From: Thozetella sp. PMI_491
Taxonomy: Eukaryota; Ascomycota; Sordariomycetes; Chaetosphaeriales; Chaetosphaeriaceae
Assembly (NCBI GenBank): GCA_021432635.1
Contig: MU270057.1
Span: 346,248-410,247, forward strand
Length of the DNA stretch: 64,000 nt
Reading direction: 5' to 3'
Part shown: positions 46,781 through 58,276 of the stretch, one piece after another
Position numbering within the stretch: the first letter of the stretch is position 1
Layout: every line of letters starts with the position of its first letter
The notes under the pieces: generated by a model
Told to the model about the DNA's origin: nothing
The model's input: the letters and a program-made list of their open reading frames with translations, nothing else
The model's database searches: none
Made by a program: the position numbers and the translations under genes

Positions 46781-48022
46781 ATGCAGCTCTTTACGATCGC
46801 CACGGTGCTATCGCAGCTGGTAGCGCTCGCGTCCTCCGAGGTTGTCCAAGACGACTGGACATATCCGCAGTCTCCCGATTACGCGACAACGATCGAAATC
46901 GGCCAACAGATCACCATTGGATGGACTGCCAATCTAAAAACATGGTTCCCTGCGTATTGCCCGGGCTGCGTCCCAACCTCGGCCAACCTATATATCACCA
47001 GCGTGGGGATCTCTGGGCAGCTTCCATTCAAGCACAAGATTGCCAGTATGTTGGTTCGGGGCCGTCCGAAGCTTTCTCGAGCGGCCCGAGACGGAAAAAT
47101 GTACACTCTGCTGACACGATCCCAGGCAATATCGATGTCACATCCCAGCTGAGCTTCGAATGGACGGCCACCCTCCCTTCTTCCGAGTACACTTGTAACG
47201 GTTGCAACGTAAATTTTCCGTCTCACGGTTACAGCCACCCATGCGGGGGCTTAATCTAGGTGGTTCCGATGCTAATCCATGCAGGCCTGGGCATTTATTT
47301 TCACCGAAGACGGCTATAATGGCGATGTTTCCTCCAGTAGTCAGTCGTCCCCCTTCTGAGCCCTATACGGAGCGATACTTGGTCTTCTGGGGTAGCGAGA
47401 CTCCCAAATTCCTAATGCATCTTGCTGCCGAGTATCGCGTCTCCCAGTCACACTAACTCTTTTTAACTGGACAGCTTTTTATGTCAAGAAAGCTACCTCG
47501 GGTTCAACAATAGGCAGTAGCACCGTTGCTGCTGCCACGACTACACTATCAATCGTTGCTTCTTCTACCGCCCTTGTGACAGTAGCTACACCACTCACCT
47601 CGACATCTGCAACGATAAGCACCACATCAATTCCTAGCGCAACTGTTCTAGCGTCCGAACAAACAACTGACTTGAGCGCTGGTGCTAAGGCAGGAATCGG
47701 CATTGGGGCTGCCGTCGGCGCATTGGTCTTGGTCGCGCTCGGATGGTTCCTGGCGCGATGGTCCAGGCCGAAGAATAGGGCAGCGCCTCCTGCAACAGCA
47801 GTGGCGGGGACGTCGGTATCACCGACAAAATCAGAGTTCGGAAATATCCCCCGCCATCGCCCGTTGGCCGACTTCTTGACCGACATAGGGAGCTCTCCGG
47901 CGTGGGACCCGGCTGATTCATTTTACCAGCCGTCGGATCAGAGGAGCGGCAATAATCCGGACTCTCTCAGAAGGCTGACTCCCGAAAGCTCGAGCTACGA
48001 GTTATTATCCAAGCACGGTTGA
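46781..48022 (+). CDS. Ser/Thr-rich single-pass surface protein
   Basis: Four exons (46781-47045, 47126-47208, 47285-47336 and 47475-48022) sum to 948 nt, encoding 315 residues with exact phase closure. Layout: signal peptide (about 1-18); a small lumenal domain with TIEIGQQITIGWTANLKTWF, a Cys pair and QLSFEWTATLPS (about 19-125); a Ser/Thr stalk likely O-mannosylated (about 130-180); one TM (GIGIGAAVGALVLVALGWFL); and a cytoplasmic tail with Ser/Pro-rich ends. The family is widespread and uncharacterised in filamentous ascomycetes. The shape recalls Mid2/Wsc-type wall sensors, but homology is not shown. The truncated gene at the left window edge has the same C-terminal layout. Confidence 0.8.
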
Positions 48023-48438
48023 TCCTGAAACTCACCCCCTTAATCCCGAACTTAATTAGCTGTCATTACTAGGGGTAATCATAATAGGGAGAAAAACATT
48101 GAAATGAATACTATTATTTAGCTAATAAGGGGTATATAGCAGAATATATATTCTTTAAGTAAACAGATATAATTTTATTGTCTAGCAGATAGTGTATCTG
48201 GCAACCTCGGCATAATTAACGAATCAAGGAAATCAGTAGAGCCTGCCATCTTTAAGCAGGACTATGCTAGTTGTATAAAAAAATTCTATGCCGCCAGTTT
48301 GTGTACACGTAGTATCGGAAGAACTAGCACTATAGCAATTTCTGGCACCATGTGCTATAAGCTATCTCTACAGTAGCTAGGCCAAAATATATAGAGGAGT
48401 CCTTTCGTTAGGTCTCACATTGTCCATAACCAGTGTGC
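48023..48438. other. AT-rich intergenic, no gene seen
   Basis: Space between convergent features. No coding or repeat structure was recognised. Confidence 0.4.
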
Positions 48439-50694
48439 CTATTTTGATCCTCCAGTACATCGCGCCAACGCCGCCAAGCGCAGCCGGAAAACTTCGACAA
48501 TAATTGCCGTTTTACGATTCTTTTCAGTACTATCTCGTTGCAAGCTAAAGCTTTTCGTGAAAGCACCTTTAGCCTGGCTATGATCAAAGATACCCCCAAG
48601 CTCACTAAACCCCCTACCTTTTGGTGCACTGATTCCTATTCTAGCCGCCCAGTCGGCCACGTTGTCGACAAATTCATCTGCAGACCAACCATTGGCCATG
48701 CCCTCGTAGTGGATGCCGGACGCTTCCAGAAGCTTGGATAAAGTGCCGTGCTCGTCGCTCATCTTTTTTCCGAGGGCATCGAGTGCGGCAATACGGTCAT
48801 CTTCGCTAAGAGCCTCGCTATTGATGGCGAGCCAGGACAGGTGGTATGACCAGCCCATGGTCGCGCACTTCCGCAGGTCTTTATGCGCAACGTCAAACTC
48901 TCCGCAAACAATTACGGCTGCATAGGACGAACATGTTGCAGTGGCCTTTATCCTCGGTGGTCATCAGCCCCATCTCGCCTGCTTCCGCACTTTTGAAAAA
49001 ATCCACTAAGGAGCGCTCCCGAAACTTGAGAGGGAGCTTGCTATCGTCGTACTCGCCCCACAGGTCCTTTCCGTTCGAATTACTTAGCTCCACCATGTCT
49101 CGATTGTACTCGTCGACCCGCTCCTCGGACCCGCCAATCTTCAAGACTTGGCCGAGCGGGCCCTGAAGAGCCTCTTCTAGATCAAGGTGCTTCCCCGGTG
49201 CCAGCTGGAGCACGGCTAAAGACTCCCCGACCGTGAGTGACCGGAATGAGAAAGACAGCCAAGTGAGCAAAGATCGCAAGGACAGCTGTGACTCGGGAGC
49301 GATTCGTCGCTGGAGTTCGGTCAAGATGTTATCATAGAGCTCTTCCATGTCCTTCGGCATGGCAGTCTCCAGTTGCCGCATGACTAAAGGCTCGCGCGCC
49401 ATGGTGTCAAATCTCCGTAGCATGTGCTCCGCGTAGAGCATCCTTGCGAGAGCACGTTAGCGCGAGTTAGACACAATCTAGGGCATAACTACGGTTGTAC
49501 AGCCGACCGGGCTTCTAAACCCGGTGCTACCTACCCCATAGGGGGCTCACCGTCGGCTTTCTCTTCCAGGGCTGTGGCAATACGTTGTTTGACATGCATT
49601 TTGGATTTCGGAAGCCATTATCGTGGTTCAGATTGTGCCACACCAGGACTTGTAGGTCTGGAAGCTGCTTAGCTTCTGTCACCGCGATTGAAGAGGTCCC
49701 TAGCGCCTCCAGTTCTGGAATTTGGGTCCGCCCTGTATAGGCGATGCTGACATTGAGGTTCGAGGTCGCTATCTCCTTGAGGAACTGAAGTAGGTTACTC
49801 TCAACGTCGGGATATTCGCCTAGCTCGTCAACACCGTCGCGCACGATATATAAGCGATACTTAGACGCCCTTGAAAATAGGGGCTTCAATAGCATACCCC
49901 AATAGTCCTCCCAGTTGGCCCGGTAAGAGATGTCATCCCAGTCGATGTCCGCTAGGGTGAGCTCTGCGTTCAGCTTCTCACAGAGGGCTGCGTTACACTC
50001 GGTGAGCTGTATGACAATCCAACCCATGGCGTTGGCGAGCTCGGTCAGATCCTTGGTGGCTGCCCGGAAGAAGAATTGCGCTACAGCTGTCTCGCCCGAA
50101 CCGCCATGATTAGCGGCCATCAGCCAGTCGTAGGCGGCTGCAGTGATGTGGCCCTTGCCACACCCGGCCTGGGCTTCGATGGCAAGGACCTTGGGTGTGT
50201 CGGTATCCGGCTCCTGAACGGCCTATTGGGTCCACGCGGCCTCCGAGAAGATCCAGGTGCAGGTGGTTGGAAGGAGGCTCTCCTTGAGGTCGCGATACTG
50301 AACTTTCGGTCAGTAGTCTCGTAAAAGAAGCTCCGCACACGATTGGACGTTAGCGGCTTGCTCTAGGCGATAGCCTTGGCTGCAGTGCTCTGCTTGGCCG
50401 TATTATGTCGCCCTTCGTTGAACAACACTAGGAGCTTATGGATACCCCGCAGGTCACTACGCACGCTCTCCTGGTTGTCCATGACTGACTCGAGCATCTG
50501 GGTCTGAGCCTTAGCCAGATTAATTTGCAGGTCCTGGCTCTCTTGGATCTCCATATGATATGCAGCCTCTTCAGTTCCTCGACGTTGCGGAGAGTGGTAA
50601 ATTCTGTTGCTTCCTGCAGCCGCGAGAGCGCTGTGTCCATCTTCCTGCGCGCTTCTACCAGCTCGCCATCTTCCCCCGTCTTCATGTTGATCAC
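48439..50694 (-). pseudogene. STAND NTPase (NLR-like) remnant
   Basis: Read on the minus strand: N-terminal helical region VEARRKMDTALSRLQEAT then YHMEIQESQDLQINLAKAQT; linker KPLTSNRVRSFFYETTDRK; Walker A AIEAQAGCGKGHITAA (about 50150-50195); Walker B LYIVRDGVDELGEYP (about 49815-49860); helical region EELYDNILTELQRRI; and a TPR-like C-terminal block GWSYHLSWLAINSEALSEDD. Lesions: a one-base shift after NVEELK (about 50560), a TAG before SKPLTSN, a one-base deletion at TDRKF/QYRDLKES (about 50306), a TAG before AVQEPDTD (about 50224), and shifts near 49590 and 48910. The protein would have been a self/non-self or programmed-cell-death receptor. It is now dead. Confidence 0.8.
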
Positions 50695-52285
50695 CCATTA
50701 TTCCTGTTTATACATCAGCTTCAGCTAAGCAGACTGGCCAAAGGATGAAAGGACCTGGAACAAAGGGAACAGAGGATGGGGTTACTAACGGAATCTTCCT
50801 GTCTATATACTTGGTGGCGAAACTGCACATTTCTAACAATGATGTAAATACATCAATGAGGCAAATGTGATATTCTGGTTGATCGGGGAGGCGTGACTCG
50901 AGGATGCGGATCCGCTTTAGAGTATAGCCTATGTCAGTTAAAACACATGAAGGGGGGGGGGCTCCTCTTTACGAGGCTGCAGCTGCAGAATAAACTGCAG
51001 CCATGGCTTTTCAGCCCACGGAGATGCCGTGAGTTGCTGACGGGAAAGGGCAATACGATATTTGCCGAGAGGAAGCATAATGTACAAAAAATGCCGGCCA
51101 TGATGCTAGCTTTGGAGGGAGTTTAGGTCTGCAATTAATGTGACTAATGATTTATCTCACGCAAAGTTAATGCATACAATTGTAAGCACGTACTGCAAGT
51201 AGCGTAGTAAAAGCAGGAGGTATTAAGCCCGTCAAAGCCGCAAAATGGTGGTATTTATCTATGTTGTTTGTTAGTCTCAATACTAAATCGTAGCTCAAAG
51301 CAGGGCTTTTGGCCCATTTTACCACTACTGTATCCTTGTTGCGATGCAAGCTATACCTGCCTTTGCCTGGCAAGATAGGCTGCATTCCTTTGCCAGGCTA
51401 CTTTATCCTCCACCAATCTCCTAAGCGTCTGACAAGGCATCTTATGAGCTAGTATGGGACCGACGGAAGTATGGTTGAAAGCGTTGATATAGCTATATTA
51501 GCTGGCTAGTAAACGAACGATTAAGACGGTGAGATGCTTGCTTAACTAGCTGGCTGGAAAGCTGGCTGGTCAGCTAGCTATTTATCCTCGTACAACAGCT
51601 GGGCCTCATTGATCCTCGTGCCGGCCGTTCATCACACAAAACTATATACAGGCCCGTATTTCAGGGCAGTGGCCAAAAAAAAAGCAGGTAAAAATAGTTA
51701 GGTAGTATCCGGTGGCTGTGTAAAAACCAATGTTCGTCGGCTGGACTCAGCCTTTCCTAGTTAGGAAGCACGGTTCAATACGTCTTTATGTCGACCTACC
51801 ACGCCTCCTCCTTGCCGTTTAACAAGTTCTTCTTCCTCTGATGTCCTACTTGGCTGGTTTGCCGGTTACATGTGATATTAGTCGAAAACCACTTGTTCCG
51901 CCTCTCATCCGGATTTTTCAGCGTTCTTATTTTAATGTAAGTGCATATTTTGTTTGGTCATGTAAATATACATAGTTTGGATCGTTAGTTCTAGTAGTTT
52001 ATGTCGTGGCTCTTCAATGCCAAAAAAAGTCCAAGATGATTTAATAAATAGACAGTTTGGGGCTATGATAGCGCTATGAAAACCTTTTAGTAGCGAATTC
52101 CCGTGACAAACTTTTCTTCATTTATCCACGCAATCGAGTTTCCCAGTCATAGAACTTTGCTAGAATACCAGATTCTTACCCATTCCTGAAACCAAGTATT
52201 CCACGACGTCTCCACCTAGCACAAACTGGACCTTTCTATTGATACCTAGTCATCCAGGACCTCCAGTGCCTGCATCTTAAATCTC
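50695..52285. other. Intergenic, repeat-like GCTGG/CTAG words, no gene
   Basis: A run of gctggctgg/gctagcta words lies at about 51495-51580, and a G9-10 tract near 50952. No coding sequence is supported. Confidence 0.4.
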
Positions 52286-52714
52286 TTAATTCTGGCGACT
52301 GGCAGACTCTGAAGCTTGCTCCAATTTTCGGCCGGGCATTGGCTCGGAGAGTGCTGCCCGCGACGCAGGTGCGGCAAAGGTTCCCGCAAAGTATTGCGTT
52401 TCATGAGCCACTTGCTCACCCACGAACTCCATGATACTCACGACATAGTTAGGTACGCCGTCATATGTGATAACGCACTCGCTCACCCAAGAGTTCAGGC
52501 TCCCGGTGATTCTAAGAATGGTGAAGTGTCGGTCAGCCGGGTGGCCGCCGCGCTGGGCTGAGATTGTCGCACGACCTCGAAACCGTTCGCCCGACTGTGG
52601 GTAATCGAGAATCGCATCTGCGGCGTAGATGGCATGTTCGGCTTTGATATCTGCAAGTTCTGAGGCGCGCCAATGGTCCTCAATAGAAACTCTTGTTCGA
52701 GCATCCAAATCCAT
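52286..52714 (-). CDS. SnoaL-like / NTF2-fold protein
   Basis: A single exon of 142 residues from the Met at 52714. An upstream Met in frame at 52825 would add a Arg-rich leader with no family match. The sequence follows an NTF2-like cone: an N-terminal helix with EDHWRASELADIKAEHAIYA, then DAILDYPQSGERFRGRATIS, strands HFTILRITGSLNSWVSECVI, and FVGEQVAHETQYFAGTFAAP. This is the nuclear-transport-factor-2 family form common in bacteria and fungi, including polyketide-cyclase-like and uncharacterised members. It does not resemble Trt14/AusH meroterpenoid isomerases closely. Catalytic role is unknown. Confidence 0.8.
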   Translation of the reverse strand: MDLDARTRVSIEDHWRASELADIKAEHAIYAADAILDYPQSGERFRGRATISAQRGGHPADRHFTILRITGSLNSWVSECVITYDGVPNYVVSIMEFVGEQVAHETQYFAGTFAAPASRAALSEPMPGRKLEQASESASRQN

Positions 52715-53529
52715 TGTCGTTGATACACGCCGACGGGAAGTATCAAGTTTTGGGACTTGACCAGGAACCACGGCGCAGCTTCTATAGATTGTAGCGTGAG
52801 AACGATGCACCCACGGAGAAACCAATGTTTTTCACCTGGAAAAAAGAAAGAGTCGTCTTGAAAGAGTCCGAATCGATTGTCTGCTCTGTCTTGAATGAGG
52901 GGTCGGGGGATCTTGGAGAGAAAGTGGTGATGCACACTAATACACATGGCTGAGTCAGCCCCCGGCTTGCTAGAGGATCGAGCCAACGGGCCGGTAAGAT
53001 TGCTATATCTCATTACCATTAAAAAGGGATAATTTAACCATTCCCCTCCCCCCATGAAAGCTAAAGAGCGTCTATTTATAACGCACTATGATCATGACAA
53101 AATTCTAAGGAGAGAAGATATAGACAGATGCCAACTACTTGTAATGCTTTATATTACTAGCTCTAGACATAGATCGATAGGATATTACTATTTCGGGCAA
53201 AAGGGTTCGATACAAGGAATTATAGAGAGACTCAGGCTTTACATAAAATTAGCTTTGCATCATCGCTCTCTACGATAAACTCTGCAGAATGATCTAGCCT
53301 TATGTCATTGACCTGACCGGCTACCAATCGAATTTTATACTGATAATACCAACCCTGCTGCTACTGATGCACAATTGGTCTGCTCATCATAAATATGGCT
53401 GGAACAGATTGGACATTCACTAATTAGCTGTGTTGTTGATTGTGCAGTCCCTTCAATCCAGAATTCCCATGAAGTATAATTCCACCTATCTCCTTAAATA
53501 TAGTATTAAATTTTACGTCAAGTAAATGG
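52715..53529. other. Intergenic, no gene seen
   Basis: Upstream region of the SnoaL-like gene and AT-rich DNA. A tRNA T-loop-like gggttcgat (about 53204) has no matching stems and was not called. Confidence 0.4.
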
Positions 53530-54930
53530 CATTCATCTTGTTGGCACTCCCCTTGGCTGCTTCGCCATCCATCTTCTTGGAGACATAAACTCGCCCACGA
53601 GCCTGTAACATTTTTGTGTCGAGTGGCATACCACATCATCCTCGAGGAGTCAATTCCTTTGGGGTGTAAGGGCCTCGATCCTCCCTCCCCGGCATGGTTG
53701 ATCATGTGCTTTTCGCAAGATAAAAGGTACGGGGATGCGAACAATCAGGAGGATCTTATCCCCGTGAGTGGTTCCTGCTGGCCCCACACCGATACGGCAC
53801 CTGCAGTAAGAGACATACGTCGCCCCCCGGTCATTGTCTGCATCCCATAGAAGAAGCTGTTCCTAGCTAGGTTGTTACTGTGCACTCGGACTTGGGTGAA
53901 TCGCCATAAGCCTATTACCGTCGAGGTCATCCTAGTGAGTCCGCCACTGCTCTCTGTAAAAGCCTTGTGCGACGAGCCATACGCCAAACTCGCCGTTCTA
54001 CAGAAACTTGGCGAATCTGTGTTCCACTCTGGGAAGTTGAGCCAAATACTATGTCCCCACAGAGAGAGCGCCAGAAATCATCAGTCTCCCTGTTGAAGCC
54101 ATAACTCCTTATGCTTAGTGCTGAGAGGTGAAGTCCGTGGGTACCGCAGAAGGGTCCCGGCGAATCCTAGTTCAGTCCGGATTTCGTCTCTCCACGATTC
54201 CTCGGTTGACACAAATCTGGTAAAGCCATCGTCTAGAGCTGTAGACTGAGTGATAACTTGACAGTGTCAACAAAAATCCCGCGTAGCTCTTGTATTGGTG
54301 GTGTAGCTGCGCTGCAGTGGAAGCCTGCAGTTGTTCTTGGCAAGAACTCATCAGCCCGATAGAAATTTAAACATTTTAGCCTCTGCCATTCATTCTCCCT
54401 TGGAGGGATACTCCATTCCGGACACCAATAGGGCATGCCGGGATTAGCGGGTGCTTGAGCATCGGCGAGCGGCTCCAATGTCCCAGAAGACCTGGCAACG
54501 TTCAAAACAGTGGCCAGGAGCACTTGTGGCTTTAAGAGGTTACAATCCGGCCTGATAAAGTCCTCGTCTATCAAAATGAGAAGTGCAAAGACCTCGTCCC
54601 GAGGATCCGTAGTCTGTCTGCAATGAAACCTCCTCAGCGTCTGAAGCGGTGAGTTAACAACACCCTCTTCCATCTGTTTTCGAGCTGAATCGATTTGGTT
54701 GACTAGCATCGTAAGACTGGCGAGAGGATCTCCAGTCGCTCTGTTCAATGCTGGTCGAAGCACACCTTCGTCTCCAGTGATGAGATAGATCGTTAGCTGG
54801 CCGGCTATGGAGATGGAAAGAGGAAGCCCTACTAAACAATTACCCGGAGCAGAGAGGTGACCGTAAAGCACAGTCGCCTTGCGCGTAAAGACGCACTCTT
54901 GGATGGCCCAAGTTCTCTTCCACTGCTAAG
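53530..54930 (-). pseudogene. Heterokaryon-incompatibility (HET) domain gene remnant
   Basis: Minus-strand blocks in HET order: WKRTWAIQECVFTRKATVLY (about 54925-54865), RRFHCRQTTDPRDEVFALLI (about 54635-54575), GIFVDTVKLSLSLQ, then in a shifted frame LDDGFTRFVSTEESWRDEIR, then in another frame RETDDFWRSLCGDIVFGST. The C-terminal HET tail follows (MTGGRRMSLTAGAVSVWG; GPAGTTHGDKILLIVRIPVP; CYRLVGEF). At least three frame changes and a TAG interrupt it. HET proteins trigger cell death on fusion with incompatible strains. The N-terminal YALSYVWG-type motif is not visible upstream, so the 5' part is lost or too degraded. Confidence 0.78.
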
Positions 54931-56848
54931 ATAACTTAGAAACTCATCCAAGTGTACTAGAAAGCCTTTAGATTCAAGGATGAAACAGAAAGTTAGGAGG
55001 TGAGGGCCCGGGAGGGGGGGACATACCTATGTTCTTTCGACCATATCTCATATCGCTTCTCTGATGCTCCGTGCCCAATTCTGCTGCCTCGGTGTCTCTA
55101 CCGCTGACTGGTAGAAACGATGTTGGTAAGCGGGCACTGCCCGAGACAGGCAGCGAAGCAAGCAGAACACGCTGTACTCATGGCCCCACGAAACTCACAT
55201 CGTTTCAGTGGCCCTACCGAGTGCATCACGATGCTAGAGATATTGGCTCCACGCTAAGGCTGCTAGACTAGGAGGGTCTGGAGTGTGTGTTTTATGTGGT
55301 GTGTTCGAGGATACCACGTGTTTCCACAGACCATGGAGTCCTCCCCTCTTTTAATATATAACTGTTAAAGATCAGTTACTCTATAAGACCACTTATTCCT
55401 AAGCTTAGCAGCTTGCTGAGCTAGTTCACGAGCTTCCCCTACTTCTAGTTAGTGGAGCTGGCGCTTAACTGCGAGCTTTATCCCTACTTCTTTTTGTGAC
55501 ATGACACTTTTACTACGCGGCTAAGGATCCTATATCTGATATAGCTATGGTAAATGAGAGTAATTATGCTAATACTATGTGATATCTAGCTGCTAAGTAC
55601 CTGATTAGACTTCTCCCTGCACCTAGATGTAGTCCTTTATGTTATGCACGATGGGAGCCTCGATGGGAAGGGGCTTAGACTTCGCCGTGACGGTCTTGTA
55701 GAGATATACGAAGCGTTAGTACTAGGTGCTTCGCTCGGGATCACGTTTAGGGGCACACATCGAGGTTATAGTATTTAAGAATTGGGACGCTTATGCTTGA
55801 AGAAGATGAGCCCGTGCAGTTTCCTTTTTCTTCTTCTTCTTCTTCTTCTTCTTTTACTAATTTTGCACATTATACACCTTCAACTACAGCTGTAACATTC
55901 TTAGTCGTTCTATAATTGAAATACACCCTCTCACTCTCTTTGCCCTCGGACCTCTGGGGGCAATTGCACAGAACCTCGACGCCCCCATCAGACTCCCGTG
56001 CTTATTTTCTGCTGCTGCTGATCAAGGAGATATAGATGAGAGCCTCTCCGCGGTATGGTCCATTCGCGAAGCAGACTTTAAACTCCTGACACCCGAAGTT
56101 AAAGATTACTAGAAGCTGGTATTAGGGCATGACTACTGCATTATAGGCTTAACTGAGAGCTTTAGCTCAACTGTAGCTACACCCGCGACCATGACTACGA
56201 CTATGGAAAGCAAGGTGTAACACGGGGTGCCCTGATCAGGGTAATTCGGGGAGGATCACAGTGGTCTGGACTGGTTAAGGAAGGTGTCGCGTATATGGCA
56301 CTTCCGTGCAACCGAATGGTATTCACAAGAAACTGAACCCTGGCCTTTCAACCAGCTTCAGGGACCTCAAGCCCTCGCTATATACTTTATCAACGCCTGT
56401 CAAAGCGCCTGCTCTCAAGGTTGCTTCACACTAATTGCAGTTCTCAACAACCAGTGGCAGTTGGTCGCGCCAAACTTTCGTGATCCTGCTGGCCAACTTC
56501 ACGGCCTACCTTCATAGCGACGGCTAACTTCCACCCCAGGGTTACGCTGGCCCCACAACTGCGCAGGTACGCCGGTTGTGGTCTTTTCAGAGCCCGTGAC
56601 CCTCTGTTCTAGGCGCTGTACTTCCTCGTGTTACGGAAACAACTCTCTACTACCGACGTGCCAGTCCTTGAACACTACCTAATATCTAATTAACTCGGGA
56701 AGCTGACTAATATAAAAGAAAATATATCTTTCAATTTTATTATTGACTTCAATATATATGCATATGTATTTAACCCTATCACGTATTCCTCCTGGAAAGG
56801 GAATGCCCTTTCTGACGGAATATACATCAGGGACTTGTACAAGATTAT
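54931..56848. other. Intergenic with TTC microsatellite
   Basis: No gene is supported. It may hold the unreadable 5' part of the HET gene. An open frame at 56284-56517 has no features that let me call it. Confidence 0.4.
55828..55853. repeat. (TTC)n microsatellite
   Basis: About eight to nine uninterrupted TTC units. Confidence 0.9.
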
Positions 56849-58276
56849 TCACTCCATGCCTCTGCCTAAAAGCCATCCGCACACACTGAAGGGGAAGAGT
56901 TGTTCCTGCTGCTCTCTAGCATATAAGAACATCCACGCTGGAACCGTCCACATCATGAAGTTCCAGAGCCAAAGAAACCCAACTACACGCTTCCAGGCCG
57001 GTGGCAACGTTTTCTTCGATCTCTCTCCATCGCCTGGTGGCTTAGGACTGATTGTCTGACCTCCCCACGACCGGCTTACTCTCGTCCATACCGCCTGAAC
57101 AACGTCCTCTGCCATGATTCCGAGCGTTTGCATGCAATAGAACCGCAGTGCACCGCTTTTCTCGAAATTAAACTTGACAGTAAGGTCTAAGAGGAGATGC
57201 ATGATGCCCGATATGAAGAACGTCAGAAATATCTTCGTGTACCGCGGAATAGAGCCCGTCTTAGGGAGACGAAGTACATCGTGGGCGAGGAACGATGTCG
57301 GGTGAGAGAAAAGGGTGCGGAAGAACTGATGCCAAAAGGATCTGTCGAAAAAAATAATCAGGGTACTTTGCCCCCTCATATTACGCATGGCTGCCTGGGA
57401 GAGAAAGCTGGGTTGAAGGCAGGAAACCAGGCCGCTGTGCAGACAAAAGGGAGTTACTCACCCCCAGAACTTACGAACCGAATACAGGCTGGACAGAGAG
57501 CCGAAAGGTGGCCTCCATTCTCGGACCTCGGTCAGCCCAAGTGCCACGCATACCATGGCGGGCAAGTTGTATGTTATCTGTACGACACAGTACGCGTTTA
57601 CCCACACCATCAGCCCGATGACATATCGATTGATCATGTCCTCAATGGTGACCTGGCCAAGGCGAGAGAAGAGCGGCACGCGGTCTGGTGCGAAGAGGGC
57701 CTCGCTCTCCTCGGTCCGCACGTCGGGCCCCAGGCTGCAAAAGTCGACAAGCAGATAGGAGAGGGCGATGACGAAGGCGGCGCGGAGGAGGAACGCCCCG
57801 CGGGAAGGCGTGTAGTCCTCATATTTTGACGAGAAATGGGGCGAGTTTTTGATCTCGTAAGGGGTGTTGAGATGCCTGCGGGAGGTTGCAGTGTTCAATC
57901 CAAAACGGAAGCGGGCCCAGAGTGAGCCCCGAAGCTTCTCCTCGGCTGGATCAACAACGCCGGGAGGGATATCTTTGTCAAATGATCTCGTTGGACCCCC
58001 AGCTGCAAAGTCCCATCTCGAGAGCAACGTCCTGTCGAGATATATAAGGGTATTAGCCAGGACGAGACTGATGACAAATGTGCTGGATAATGGGTCGCAG
58101 AGCCCAGCGGCACATGTTTGGCAGGCGAGCGCAGCAAGCACGAAAGGGAAGGGCAGCAGGGCCGGCCGCAGGAACGACTGAGAAGAGGTGAAGCCGACCA
58201 CGGCAGTAATCAAAGAAACTTGGAGAATAACGATGAGCAAGGGGTGCACCAGCCATAGTGGCAGATTGGAAGCCAT
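56849..58276 (-). CDS. Membrane-bound O-acetyltransferase, wax-synthase-like (AusQ/AdrJ type)
   Basis: Two exons (57462-58276 and 56849-57341; 120-nt intron GTGAGT...TTCGACAG, phase 2) encode 435 residues. The start at 58276 places the first membrane segment at residue 6. About seven to eight TM helices are present. Hallmarks of the wax synthase domain are RKFWGSFWHQFFRTLFSHPT then FLARDVL-like FLAHDVLRLPK (formed across the intron), and the putative active-site His in FISGIMHLLLD. Enzymes of this type transfer acetyl groups from acetyl-CoA to hydroxylated terpenoid scaffolds, as in andrastin and austinol pathways. It lies 1.7 kb from the epoxidase gene on the same strand and is taken as part of that cluster. 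Acetyl as donor is inferred. Confidence 0.86.

Noticed and set aside
52286-52714. Naming the SnoaL-like protein a Trt14/AusH-type meroterpenoid isomerase
   Set aside because: Only the general NTF2 fold matches; family-specific text is not recognisable.
53195-53225. tRNA-like T-loop word gggttcgat
   Set aside because: No acceptor, D or anticodon stem can be paired around it.
57197-57829. A 210-codon plus-strand open frame
   Set aside because: It is antisense to the acetyltransferase exons, whose spliced protein is a clear family member. The plus-strand text has no domain.
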